DNA of 39,358 bases from a virus. The stretch lies in the IMG/VR virus record IMGVR_UViG_3300017788_000003, positions 1-39,358 of that record; one strand, written 5' to 3'. Below the pieces are notes generated by a model that was given only the letters and a program-made list of their open reading frames with translations, ran no database searches and had not been told where the DNA came from. Within the stretch, counting starts at the first letter, position 1, and each line of letters starts with the position of its first letter. Both the position numbers and the translations under genes were made by a program. Shown one piece after another: positions 20,576 through 30,400 of this stretch.

Positions 20576-22984
20576 ATGCCACTTGTCAGCAGCACCATCC
20601 CGAACCTGATCAATGGGATCAGCCAGCAGCCCGCTGCCTTGCGCCTGGCATCCCAGGCGGAGGTAATGGTCAACTGCATGCCCAGCCCGGTTGAAGGGCT
20701 AAAGAAGCGGCCATCGTTCAACCACATCAAGAAGCTGTTTAACGGCACTGCCGGCATCGGTCGCCCGTTCTTCACCCTGGTGGATCGTGATGGCGCCAAC
20801 CGGTGGGGGATCCTGCTGCAGGACACCGCCATCAAGGTGTTCGACCTGGATGGCACGCTGCGCACGGTGAACACCCCCAATGGGGTCAACTACCTGGACG
20901 TCACCGGAGAGCCCAGTAAGCAGTTCCGGGTGGCTTCTGTGGCTGACTACACCTTCATCGTGAACCGCGAGAAGTCACCGGCCCTGCTGACGGGTGCTGG
21001 CGACAAGAGCCCGACCTGGGGCACCAAGTCGATGGTGTTCGTCAAATCCGCTCAATACAACACCACCTACAGCGTGACGGTGAACAACACTACCGTTTCG
21101 TACACCACCCCAGTCGTTGGTAGCGGCCAGCCCACCACGCCGACCATTGCCAGCCAGCTAGCTAGCAGTCTGTCGTCAGCCCTTGGGGGCGGTTATACGG
21201 TTACCGCCACCGATTACATCGTCAACATTGAAAAGAACGACGGAGCCGATTACACCCTCAAAGCAACGGATGGCTATGACGGCCTGTCGCTGAGGCCCAT
21301 CAAGGGCACGGTGTCAGCCGTCACCGACCTGCCCACCATCTCCACGCATGGCTTCATCGTGAAAGTGCAGGGCAGTACAGCAACAGAGCTTGACGATTGG
21401 TACTTGAGGTTTGAGGCCATTGCTGGCAGTGGGTTTGGTCCTGGCGTATGGAGGGAAACGGTTGCCCCGGGGATCAACTACAAGCTGGATCCAGCCACCA
21501 TGCCGCACGTCTTAGTGCGTGAGGCCAATGGCACGTTCACCTTCAAGCAATTCGACTGGACGCCACGGCCAGCTGGTGATGCAACCACCGCACCGGACCC
21601 CAGCTTTGTCGGCTCACCCATCAACAACATCACGGTCTTCCGCAACAGGCTGGCCCTGCTGACAGATGAGAACGTAGTGCTGTCAGCGTCAGATGAGTAT
21701 GGCCGTTTCTACCCAGAGACCGTCCAGACGCCGGTCGATGCAGACCCCATTGACCTGACTTGCGGCGGCACCCAGGTCAACATCCTCCTGGCTGCAGTGC
21801 CGTTTGCCAGCACGCTGCTGTTGTTCTCCCGCCATGGCCAGTTCCGCATGGACAGCGGCTCGTTGAGCGTGCAGCCTTTAACGCCCAAGAGCGCCAACAT
21901 CACGGCGATGACGGCCTTTGAGCTGTACGACGGGGTGGATCCAGTAGCAGCTGGTCGCACCATCTTCTTTGCCATTCCTCGAGGGGAGTACTGCGGCCTG
22001 CGGGAGTACTTCCTGCCAGACACCACCAGCCCAGTCCCAGCGTCGGATGAGGTGACGTCTGCCGTGCCGCGCTTCGTTCCCTATGACGTGGCGCAGATGA
22101 CGGCCTCCGTGTCGGAGGAATCCGTGGCCCTGCTGGCCAAGAGCCAGCCCACCCGGGTCTACCTGTACAAGTTCTTCTTTGAGGGGGACCGGAAACTGCA
22201 GAGCGCCTGGTCGTACTGGGAGGCATCAGGGGCTAAATCCATCCTGGGCATCCAGTTCATCGACAGCGACCTGTATGCCGTCGTCGAATACGCCGATGGG
22301 GTGTACCTCGAAAGGGTGACGGTGCGCCCAGAGGCTGTCGACACAGGTGCCCCCTACGAGCTGCTGGTGGACCGGAAGGCAATCGAGACCACCTGCACCG
22401 TGGCCCTGACAAACCCCTCTGGCCTGGACGTGCAGTCGACCATCACGCTGCCCTACCCCAGGAACACAACGGCTCAGATGGTGGTGGTGGGTCGCAAGGC
22501 TACCGGCAACACCATCGCCCCAGGCCAGGTGATCTACCCCATTGCGCAAACCAGTACCACGATCACGGTCCGCGGCGACCTGACAGCAGCCAAGTTCTTT
22601 GTGGGTGAGCTGTACGAGATGAGGTACGAGTTCAGCACCCCGTACCTCAAGGAACAGCCGCAGGGCGGTGGCATTGCGGTGATTGGTGGCCCCAGGCTGC
22701 AAATGCGGACGTGGACATTGATCCATGACAAGTCCGGGCACTTCGAGCTGTGGATCACACCCAGGGGGCGCAGCACCAAGAAGCACCCCTATAACGGTCT
22801 GGTGATGGGCGACCAGGGCGCCAAGCTGGGCGACGTGTCGCAACTGGTCGGCAAGTTCCGAGTGCCTGTTATGACGCAGAACATCGACACCAAGGTGGAG
22901 ATCAGGAGCAGCAGCCCTCTGCCATGTCGCATCCAGTCGGCAGAGTGGGAAGGCTTCTACTTCAGCAGGACCAGCCGCCTATGA
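20576..22984 (+). CDS. Tail tubular protein B, nozzle (T7 gp12-like)
   Basis: An 802-residue protein nearly equal in length to T7 gp12. It begins with NLINGISQQPAALRLASQAE and VNCMPSPVEGLKKRP, both signatures of this family, and continues as a beta-rich protein with VFRNRLALLTDENVVLS and HGQFRMDSG. It forms the tail nozzle that also carries the fibres. Three bases separate it from gp11 and its stop overlaps the next ATG. Confidence 0.96.
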   Translation: MPLVSSTIPNLINGISQQPAALRLASQAEVMVNCMPSPVEGLKKRPSFNHIKKLFNGTAGIGRPFFTLVDRDGANRWGILLQDTAIKVFDLDGTLRTVNTPNGVNYLDVTGEPSKQFRVASVADYTFIVNREKSPALLTGAGDKSPTWGTKSMVFVKSAQYNTTYSVTVNNTTVSYTTPVVGSGQPTTPTIASQLASSLSSALGGGYTVTATDYIVNIEKNDGADYTLKATDGYDGLSLRPIKGTVSAVTDLPTISTHGFIVKVQGSTATELDDWYLRFEAIAGSGFGPGVWRETVAPGINYKLDPATMPHVLVREANGTFTFKQFDWTPRPAGDATTAPDPSFVGSPINNITVFRNRLALLTDENVVLSASDEYGRFYPETVQTPVDADPIDLTCGGTQVNILLAAVPFASTLLLFSRHGQFRMDSGSLSVQPLTPKSANITAMTAFELYDGVDPVAAGRTIFFAIPRGEYCGLREYFLPDTTSPVPASDEVTSAVPRFVPYDVAQMTASVSEESVALLAKSQPTRVYLYKFFFEGDRKLQSAWSYWEASGAKSILGIQFIDSDLYAVVEYADGVYLERVTVRPEAVDTGAPYELLVDRKAIETTCTVALTNPSGLDVQSTITLPYPRNTTAQMVVVGRKATGNTIAPGQVIYPIAQTSTTITVRGDLTAAKFFVGELYEMRYEFSTPYLKEQPQGGGIAVIGGPRLQMRTWTLIHDKSGHFELWITPRGRSTKKHPYNGLVMGDQGAKLGDVSQLVGKFRVPVMTQNIDTKVEIRSSSPLPCRIQSAEWEGFYFSRTSRL

Positions 22985-23475
22985 CCGTGGTCGGTTACAC
23001 ACGCAAGACGGTGGCATCTGACATCCCAGCCGTTGCCCAAAACATGCGGGAAGAAGACGTGGCTGAGGTATTGGCTGCAGAAGGCCTGCCACCCAATCAG
23101 GCCCTACTGTTTTGCTTCATGGCTGGCAAGCCCTGCATGACCATTTGCAAGGCCGACGGCACCCCTATCGCCATGTGGGGCGTGACGCCTGACGCCGGGG
23201 AGGTGGGTCGGGTATGGATGCTGGGAACCGACGAGCTGGTGGCCAACAGGCAGATCCGCCTGCGGTTTCTGCGGGAAGTACGGGCTTATCTCCAAGAGCT
23301 ATTCAAGACCTACTCTGTGCTCTGGAACTGCGTTGATGCCCGCAACACGGTTCACGTCCGCTGGATTCAGTGGATGGGCTTTACCTTCGTCGCTGAGCAT
23401 CCAAACTATGGCGCAGAAGGTCGACTGTTTCTGGAGTTCTGCCAAGTAAGCCCATGTGCGCTCCAGCCGCTGTAG
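22981..23475 (+). CDS. gp13-like protein (acetyltransferase-like fold)
   Basis: A 164-residue protein starting at 22981 (ATGA overlap with gp12). It aligns by eye with T7 gp13: a central GVTPDAGEVGRVWMLGT stretch, LWNCVDARNTVHVRWIQWMGF and a C-terminal FLEFC. Such proteins resemble GNAT folds; gp13 is needed for virion internal assembly in T7 without proven catalysis. The ORF can be opened further upstream, but only inside gp12. Confidence 0.88.
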   Translation: MTVVGYTRKTVASDIPAVAQNMREEDVAEVLAAEGLPPNQALLFCFMAGKPCMTICKADGTPIAMWGVTPDAGEVGRVWMLGTDELVANRQIRLRFLREVRAYLQELFKTYSVLWNCVDARNTVHVRWIQWMGFTFVAEHPNYGAEGRLFLEFCQVSPCALQPL

Positions 23476-24551
23476 TCGTCCCAATCGTTGCCGCGGTCGC
23501 TTCGACCGGTCTTGGCATTTACAGCGCCGTCAGTGGCGCCCAGTCGGCCCAGGACCAGGCCAACTACACCTATCAGGTCCAGCAGCAGCAGGCTGCGTTC
23601 CAGGCGCAAGAGCAGCAGCGCCAGATGGACTATCAGTTTGCTGAAGCGCAACGCCAGCAGGAGTACGCCTTCCAGGAACAACAGCGGCAGATGGAGTACC
23701 GCTACCAGGAAGACCTGCGGATGGCTGAGCTGAACTATCAGAACCAGATACAGGCCCGGGAGTTTGAGTATCAGCAGTCCTACTTGCAGTACGACTACGC
23801 AGTGCGGGAGCAGCAGCGGCAGTACCAGTACGAGATGGCCGTACAGCAGCAGAACTACGAATACCAGCAGGCTCAGATCAACATGCAGCGCATGTTTGAG
23901 CAGCAGAAGGCAGACCAGCAGGCTTCCGTGATGGAACTGAACGCACAGCTGGCTGGCACCGCCTACGGCAACGACCTGCGTCAGCTGGACGTTCGCCTCA
24001 TGCAAGAGGAGGAGGCCGCGGCCCAGCAGAAGATAAAGGCTTCCAGGGAGATGGCCCAGGCCCGCGCCGAAGTCCGGGCCTCTGGCCGCACTGGGAACAC
24101 GGTTGACAACTTGATTGCCGACTACTACCGGCAGCAGGCGGCCTTTGATTACGCCACCAACCGCAACCTGGCCTTTGCTGGCGTCAACACCCAAGACCAG
24201 AAGCGCGGCGCCCAGAGCACGTATGCCGGTCGCTTGGCATCCCAGCAGCCATACATCAAGCAGCCTTATGTCGATGCGATCAAGGGCCAGGCCTATGCAC
24301 CGGGCCCTGGCGTCGCTCCGATCTACGGGCCCACACCGATCAAACAGCAAGTCACCCGCGGCACGGTCACCAGGGGCCAGGTGACCAAGGGCCAAGTGGT
24401 GCGAGCCCCTGTCTACAGGTCGTTTGTTGACGAGACCCCGTATGTAGTGCAAGGGGTCGGCAGTGCAATTACTGGCATTGCCAACACCGTGACCGCCGTC
24501 GACAACTACAACCACTACAAAGCGACCGGCAAGATGCCGGGCAGGAGCTGA
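23454..24551 (+). CDS. Internal virion protein (T7 gp14-like), Gln/Tyr-rich
   Basis: A 365-residue protein, nearly twice T7 gp14 (196). Like gp14 it starts Met-Cys followed by a hydrophobic helix (APAAVVVPIVAAVASTGLG). Residues 30-165 are a long Gln/Tyr/Glu coiled coil with repeating units such as QQEYAFQEQQRQMEYRYQ; a mid part resembles the gp14 segment (ASREMAQARAEVRASG, then NTVDNLIADYYRQQ). The C-terminal third contains short TRG/TKGQV repeats. In T7, gp14 is ejected and forms the outer-membrane pore. It overlaps gp13 by 22 bases. Confidence 0.87.
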   Translation: MCAPAAVVVPIVAAVASTGLGIYSAVSGAQSAQDQANYTYQVQQQQAAFQAQEQQRQMDYQFAEAQRQQEYAFQEQQRQMEYRYQEDLRMAELNYQNQIQAREFEYQQSYLQYDYAVREQQRQYQYEMAVQQQNYEYQQAQINMQRMFEQQKADQQASVMELNAQLAGTAYGNDLRQLDVRLMQEEEAAAQQKIKASREMAQARAEVRASGRTGNTVDNLIADYYRQQAAFDYATNRNLAFAGVNTQDQKRGAQSTYAGRLASQQPYIKQPYVDAIKGQAYAPGPGVAPIYGPTPIKQQVTRGTVTRGQVTKGQVVRAPVYRSFVDETPYVVQGVGSAITGIANTVTAVDNYNHYKATGKMPGRS

Positions 24552-24557
24552 CGACGC

Positions 24558-27470
24558 ATGGCACAACCCTTTCTTGGCAAAAACTACGGCGACACCAGCC
24601 GCACCACGCCGGCTCGCTTGCTGGGTGGAACACCGGAATCCAGCAGCCAGGCTCCTATCGGCACGTCATCGCTGGCTCAACCCGCCCTGCAGGTCGTCCA
24701 GCAAATTGCCGACACCTTCTCCAGGCCAGGCCAAGGGCCCACCGTGGGTGGCCCTGCAGTCCTGCCGACACCGCCTCAGGTCTTCCGGGGTCAGGCGCCA
24801 ATTCCAGCATCGTTGCCGCGGCCTGTGGAGGCCCCCTTCAGCCGCACACAGATGTCTGTGGTGGGCGAGCAGCGGGTCCTGCCGACCGTCGTCAACGAGC
24901 CCAAGTACGCGCCCTATGTCAACAACATGGCCGCCCTGGCCGGTGCCTTGTCGACCTTCAGCCCGTTCTTTGAGGCCCTGCAGCTAACGACCAACAACCG
25001 AGAGCGGGTCGTCAATGAGCGGGCCAAGATTGCCGGCGATGCCCTGGCTCAACAAGCCAGCCAGGTTGGCATGTTCTCAAGCCTGCAGGAGCTGCAGAAA
25101 GCCCTTGAGAAAGGCGCAGGCCAGGGCCTTGCGGGTTATGACCAACTGTTGCAGCGATTCCAAGCTGCTGACCCCAGGGCTCTGCGTTATGCCTCCATCG
25201 GCCTGCAGGACTCCTACATCAAGAGCAATGCAGCCACGCTGAAGGAACGGGTCAGCCAGACCAAGACATTGCTGGACGGTCGTCCACTTGAGTCGGTGCC
25301 GGCCAATGACCCTGAGTTTCAGCGGCTGACGACAGCCCTGATGTTCCCCAACGGGACCATGGGGATCATGCCAGAGGTGTTTGAGGCCAACCGGCAACAG
25401 CTGACTGCTATCTACGGCTCAGCGTCGTCCGACCAGGAGAAGCGGTACGCCGGCTACAAGACCCAGAAAGCAAAGCAAGGCCTGGCAGCTGTCCAGGACG
25501 GCAATGCCATGGCCCTGGTGAATGGTAGCCTGCCCCTTGAGCAGATTGCCGCCAACCTCACCAACGGCCTGCACGGCTTTTACAACGAAAGCGGCCAGAC
25601 CAGTGACGAATACCAAAAGGAGAAGGAAGGTTTCGCCAAGGGCTTTGTGAAGTCAGTCCTGGCTGCATCAGCTGGCGACTGGGGCAAGGCGAAGCTGGCC
25701 CTGGCTCGAGTCCCGGAAGTAATAGCTCAAGTGCAGGCCGGGCCGATGGATGCCAATGGCAAGGCCCCCCTGCTGCTTGACCAGATCGGCGGTATGGCCG
25801 GCCTGTACGAGATCACTAAGGAACTGCAGGAGCAGGTGATCAGCCAGCAGAACCTGAACGACAACCTGGATGGTCGTCAGGCCAAGGAGCAGGTCGAGGT
25901 CGACATCAAGAACGCCTTTACCCCAGAGGTGCTGGCGGACCCTGCAAAGATCGACATGGTTGAAAGGACCGTGCTGGCTCGCGGTCGGCAGCTGTACGGC
26001 AACAATCCAGAGATGGCGCTGGCCTACGAGGAGGCCGTCAAGAAGCACACCTCCGGGATCCGCACTGGTTACGTGCAGCCGGTGCAAGAGCAGAACGAAG
26101 TGAACCTATGGGCCCAGATGGCTCAGAACCCGTCGGTTGACTTCACCGGTCGCATCATGCAGCTGCAGCGGTCGCAACAGATCAGCTACAGCGCGGCCAA
26201 GAGCTTCCTGTCGACTCAGGCCAGCCGCAATCGTGAGGACAACAAGGCCAACTACCAGGTGCTGCGTGGCCTGCAGGATGACTTTAAGAAGCGCCTTGAG
26301 ACCCAGTACGCCCGGGGCGGTTCAAAAGGCGGTGCCAACCTGACACCCAACGAAGCCCGCCAGCTGTGGCAAACGCTGGGCGAGTTGTACAAGTCCGGCG
26401 ATGACCTGATCCGCAAGGCTCCTGGCCAGGACGTCACCAAGCAACTGGGCGACCTGTACGGCAATGCACTGAGCAAGTCGATGCCCCAGCAAACACAGCA
26501 GGCCCCAGCTGGTGCGACGCCAGAGGGAATTGCTAAGGGCCTGGCTCCTGGTGCTCGCGGCAACCCGTCACAGAACAACCAGCTGCGTCGTCAGATTGAA
26601 ACCCAGCCGCTTTACGCCAAGGAGCGGATGGGGCAACAGCTAGACGGGATCCTGCAGGGCAGGCCGCTGGATAACGCCACCCGGCAGATCATCCGTCGTA
26701 GCGGCCTGAAGCCCAGCGAGTTCTTCTCCCGGCAAATGCAGCTTCATGGCGTCCCCCTGGACAGTGATACCCAGAAGCGTCTGCAGGAGCTGGATGGCGG
26801 CGACCTGGTGTCGCAGGTTCCCGCTGCCCCCAACCCCTATGCCACGGTGGCTTCTCGGATGGGGATGCAGTTTGCCAATTCCATCCTCAATGCCATTGCG
26901 CCACCTGCTGCTGCAGCAGAGAGGGGTGTCGCCCCTTTTACGGCTAACCCCGTAGCGGTCACAGGTGGCTTTGGCGGCTTGCTGGGCGTGCTCCGCAGTG
27001 GGGAAGGCGGGTGGAACTCGGTCAACCGTGGCCGCACTGGCGACAGCTCCCCAATGCAAAACCTGACGTCTACAGCCATCGGCGTAATTGAAGACATGCA
27101 GCGCCGTGGCCGAGTGTTTGCTGTGGGCGCTTATCAGTTCACGCCAGGTGTGCTGGCCAGGGCACGCCGAGAGGCCGGGTTGTCACCCAACGCGCTAATG
27201 ACACCGACAAACCAAAACGCAATGGCAACGGCATTGATTCTTGGCAGCAAGCGACCGGCACTGGCTGATTACATTCGCGGCAAGAGCAATGACTTGAACG
27301 CTGCGCATCTGGACATTGCCAGTGAGTGGGCGTCGTTGCAGGCGCCAAACGGTCGTGGGGTGTACGACGGAGACAGCGCAGGCAACATGGCCAGTGTCTC
27401 TGCCGCCACCGTGCGTGCAGCCTTGAAAGAGGCAAGACGCGCCTATCTATTACGTCAACGCCGGAGCTGA
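24558..27470 (+). CDS. Internal core protein (gp15-like) with C-terminal lysozyme-like domain
   Basis: A 970-residue ejection-apparatus protein in the T7 gp15 position. The first 700 residues are mainly helical. The C terminus (about 805-965) has a lysozyme/transglycosylase-like pattern: LRSGEGGWNSVNRG with a likely catalytic Glu816, then VFAVGAYQFTPGVLARARREAG and TPTNQNAMATALIL. In T7 the murein-cutting transglycosylase lies in the N terminus of gp16, so the activity appears to have moved to the neighbouring protein here. It should open the cell wall for genome entry. Confidence 0.88.
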   Translation: MAQPFLGKNYGDTSRTTPARLLGGTPESSSQAPIGTSSLAQPALQVVQQIADTFSRPGQGPTVGGPAVLPTPPQVFRGQAPIPASLPRPVEAPFSRTQMSVVGEQRVLPTVVNEPKYAPYVNNMAALAGALSTFSPFFEALQLTTNNRERVVNERAKIAGDALAQQASQVGMFSSLQELQKALEKGAGQGLAGYDQLLQRFQAADPRALRYASIGLQDSYIKSNAATLKERVSQTKTLLDGRPLESVPANDPEFQRLTTALMFPNGTMGIMPEVFEANRQQLTAIYGSASSDQEKRYAGYKTQKAKQGLAAVQDGNAMALVNGSLPLEQIAANLTNGLHGFYNESGQTSDEYQKEKEGFAKGFVKSVLAASAGDWGKAKLALARVPEVIAQVQAGPMDANGKAPLLLDQIGGMAGLYEITKELQEQVISQQNLNDNLDGRQAKEQVEVDIKNAFTPEVLADPAKIDMVERTVLARGRQLYGNNPEMALAYEEAVKKHTSGIRTGYVQPVQEQNEVNLWAQMAQNPSVDFTGRIMQLQRSQQISYSAAKSFLSTQASRNREDNKANYQVLRGLQDDFKKRLETQYARGGSKGGANLTPNEARQLWQTLGELYKSGDDLIRKAPGQDVTKQLGDLYGNALSKSMPQQTQQAPAGATPEGIAKGLAPGARGNPSQNNQLRRQIETQPLYAKERMGQQLDGILQGRPLDNATRQIIRRSGLKPSEFFSRQMQLHGVPLDSDTQKRLQELDGGDLVSQVPAAPNPYATVASRMGMQFANSILNAIAPPAAAAERGVAPFTANPVAVTGGFGGLLGVLRSGEGGWNSVNRGRTGDSSPMQNLTSTAIGVIEDMQRRGRVFAVGAYQFTPGVLARARREAGLSPNALMTPTNQNAMATALILGSKRPALADYIRGKSNDLNAAHLDIASEWASLQAPNGRGVYDGDSAGNMASVSAATVRAALKEARRAYLLRQRRS

Positions 27471-27473
27471 GCA

Positions 27474-30400
27474 ATGCCCTTCCAGACCATTAAGGATCCG
27501 CAGACCGGCGAACAGCGCCAGGTCTATGTGGCCCCACAAGGTATGGGCAACCAATCCAGCCCTGCTCCTAAGCGTGCTGCACAACCTGCTGGAGATAGCG
27601 GCAACAGCAATCCACTCGCGGCCATCGTTAATGCCGTCCCTGGGCTGCAGCAGGCGCTGGGCAATGCAGTGATGACGTCGCCCCTTGGGTTGGCCTTCTC
27701 GGGCATGCAAAGCGGCGCACAGGCGATTGGTGCAGGCGCTCAGGAGTATGTCCGCACCGGTGACCTAGGTAAAGCAGGAGCCAAGGTTCAGCAAACAGTT
27801 ACCAAGAGCCTAAAGGCACCGACCCCTGGGGCCACCATTGCGCGGATTGGGTACAACGCTGGCCGCAATGCTCTGCAGGAATTGAGCGATGTGGCGACGG
27901 CGGATGTCCCTGCCGCCCTGGGCTTCAAGGTCAAGCCCACCAGCGCAGCAATGCCAGATGCTCCGTTCCTTGGCATTGCACCGGCCCTGCCCAAGCTGAA
28001 AAGCACAGGCCCCGCTGAAGACCTGGCCACCGGGATTGCACAAACAGCTCTGGAATGGATCCCCGCCGCTAGGGCCGTGGGACTGGTCGGCAAAGGGCTC
28101 AGCATGGTGCCTGGCGCTGCCCGGGTAGCCCAAGCCGCTGTGGGCGCCACAGGGGCCTACAAGACCGCCAAAGCCGCGCAGATCGCCAAGCTGGCCCCAT
28201 CCCTCCAAAAGCCCGCAGCTATCGCCACAAGGGCCGCTGAGGCCGTTGCAGGCAACGTGCTGGGCAAGAACGCTGCCACCGGTATGACGGTGGACCTTGT
28301 TGGTTTTGATCAGCACGGCGGTCGCCTGTACGACCTGGTCGACAATCTGACAGAACAGGTGACTGGCACACCCCTCGAGGTGCCCGTCCTTAATTACTTG
28401 AAGTCCAACCCGGGTGACGTCGGCATGCAGGGCCGACTGAAGAACGCCGTGGAGGGCCTCTTTGTTGGCTCCACCGTCGACTTCCTGATGCGGGCGTTCC
28501 GCGCAGGCAAGTACGTCAGCCGACTGCGCACAGCAACACCGGAGGAAGTACCGGCAGCAGCAGCTGCAGCCAAGTCCGCCACTGAGGACTTGCAGCGGGA
28601 AGTGGTCAAGCAGGCCAACACGGTGCCGGAGCGACCTGTCACTGCTCCCGCCGCGGCCCCTGCACAGCCCATCCCGGACATGCAGGCGCCGGCCTACCGG
28701 GAAGTGGCCGAGGTGGATCCCAAGACCATCATCGCTGACCCGCAACGGTTTCAATTCAAGGAGGCAGGTCGCCTCACCAAGACCGGTGCCAGCGGCTCAC
28801 TGGCTGAATCCAGCGGCTACAACCCAGAGCTGGCCGGGATCATCAGCGTGTGGCGTGATCCAGCCAATGGCGTCAGCTATGTGGTGAACGGCCACAACCG
28901 GCTGCGCCTGGCCAAGAACGACGGCACCAGCAAGGTGTTGGTCCGCTACCTACAGGCCAACACACCAGAAGAAGCACGGGCCATCGGCGCCCTGCAAAAC
29001 ATCGCTGAAGGCCAAGGCACACCAGTCGATGCTGCCAAGTTCATGCGCGACACCGGCAAGAACGCCGAGGACATGGCAGCTCAAGGCATCAACATGAGCG
29101 GCCCGGTGATCGCCAAGGCGGTTCCGCTCACCAACCTGCCGCAAAACCTATTTGACCGGGCCACTACTGGCCAGCTGGAGCTGAGCAAGGCCGTTGCCCT
29201 GGGTAGCGAAAAGCTGGATCCGCAGATCATCAACGACGTTGCTGCAGAAGCAGGTAAGCGGAAGTGGTCTGCTGACAAAATCACCCAGGCCATGCAGGAG
29301 GCCAAGTTTGCCCAGACCGAATCCAAGGGCGATGACCTGCTGAGCCTGCTGGGCGCGGAATGGGCCAGCAAGACCAGCAACTTCAACCAGCTGCTGGACG
29401 TGCGCACTGAGGCCTTCCGCGCTTTGCGGGAGGAGATGGTGGCCCTGACGTCGGCTGCCCGTGAAGGCCGCAAGGGGATCCTCGAGGCCGCCGGCAACCA
29501 GATCGACGTGGCTGCCAGCCAGGCAGCTCGCAACCAGGCAGCGCAAGGAGTGGAGGTGTTCAACCGGGTGACTGGATACAAGGGCCCGGTGCGTGACCTG
29601 CTGAATGAACTGGCGAGCCAGGTCGGCGGCAAGCAAACGGCCAAGACCCTGGTCGCTGAAAACCTGGACCGCCTGCGGGCTGCCATTGATGCAGAGATCA
29701 ACGGCCCGGCCCTGCCGCTGGAGCAGGCCCCAGTGGCTCAGGCGGCACCCGCCCCCACAACTGCTGCAGCAGCGCCCGTCCCGGCCACCGCTGTTGACAA
29801 TGGTGTTGACAATGCAGCGCCTGTTGCTGGCCCATCGGCTGCAGAGATTGCTGATTTGGACCGCACGCTGGCTCAGGCCCGTGCAGACCTGACACCCGAG
29901 CAGCGTGTCGTCCTGCGCGACCAGGTGCTGGCTGACCGGTACGGCGCACCAGCTGCAGCGGCAACACCGGAACGCCCGCTAGTCAAGGCCGGAGTGGAGC
30001 TGAGCCACGGCACATCAGAAGCTGGGCGGAAAGGGATCCTGACCGAAGGGTTCCGCACCTCGGAATACGAGAAATCTGGCACCGTCGCTGGCGAAGGCGT
30101 CTACATGACACCCAGCGGAAGGTACGCAAAAGAGTATGGACAGAAGACGGTATCAGGCTCTCTCCCAGAGGACGCCAGAGTCCTGGACTGGACTGGCGGC
30201 AACCAAACCCTTGCGGATCTTGCCGATGAAATCGGCATCCCGGGCCCGCGCAAACTGAACAAGCCTGCTGGCGAGATTGAGCTTGACCGGGCTGAACAGC
30301 AGGCGCTGAAGCAGTGGGCCCTGGATAACGGATACGACGGTATCCAGTACCGCACAAACTTCACGCCAGGCGGCAAGGCAACGGAAATTGTCATTTACAA

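Noticed and set aside
23406-24566. 386-residue minus-strand ORF opposite the gp14-like gene
   Set aside because: Antisense of the Gln-rich coiled coil; CAG codons read as CTG give a Leu-rich artefact.
27810-28754. 314-residue minus-strand ORF opposite gp16
   Set aside because: A shadow of the gp16-like coding strand with no start signal or recognisable motif.
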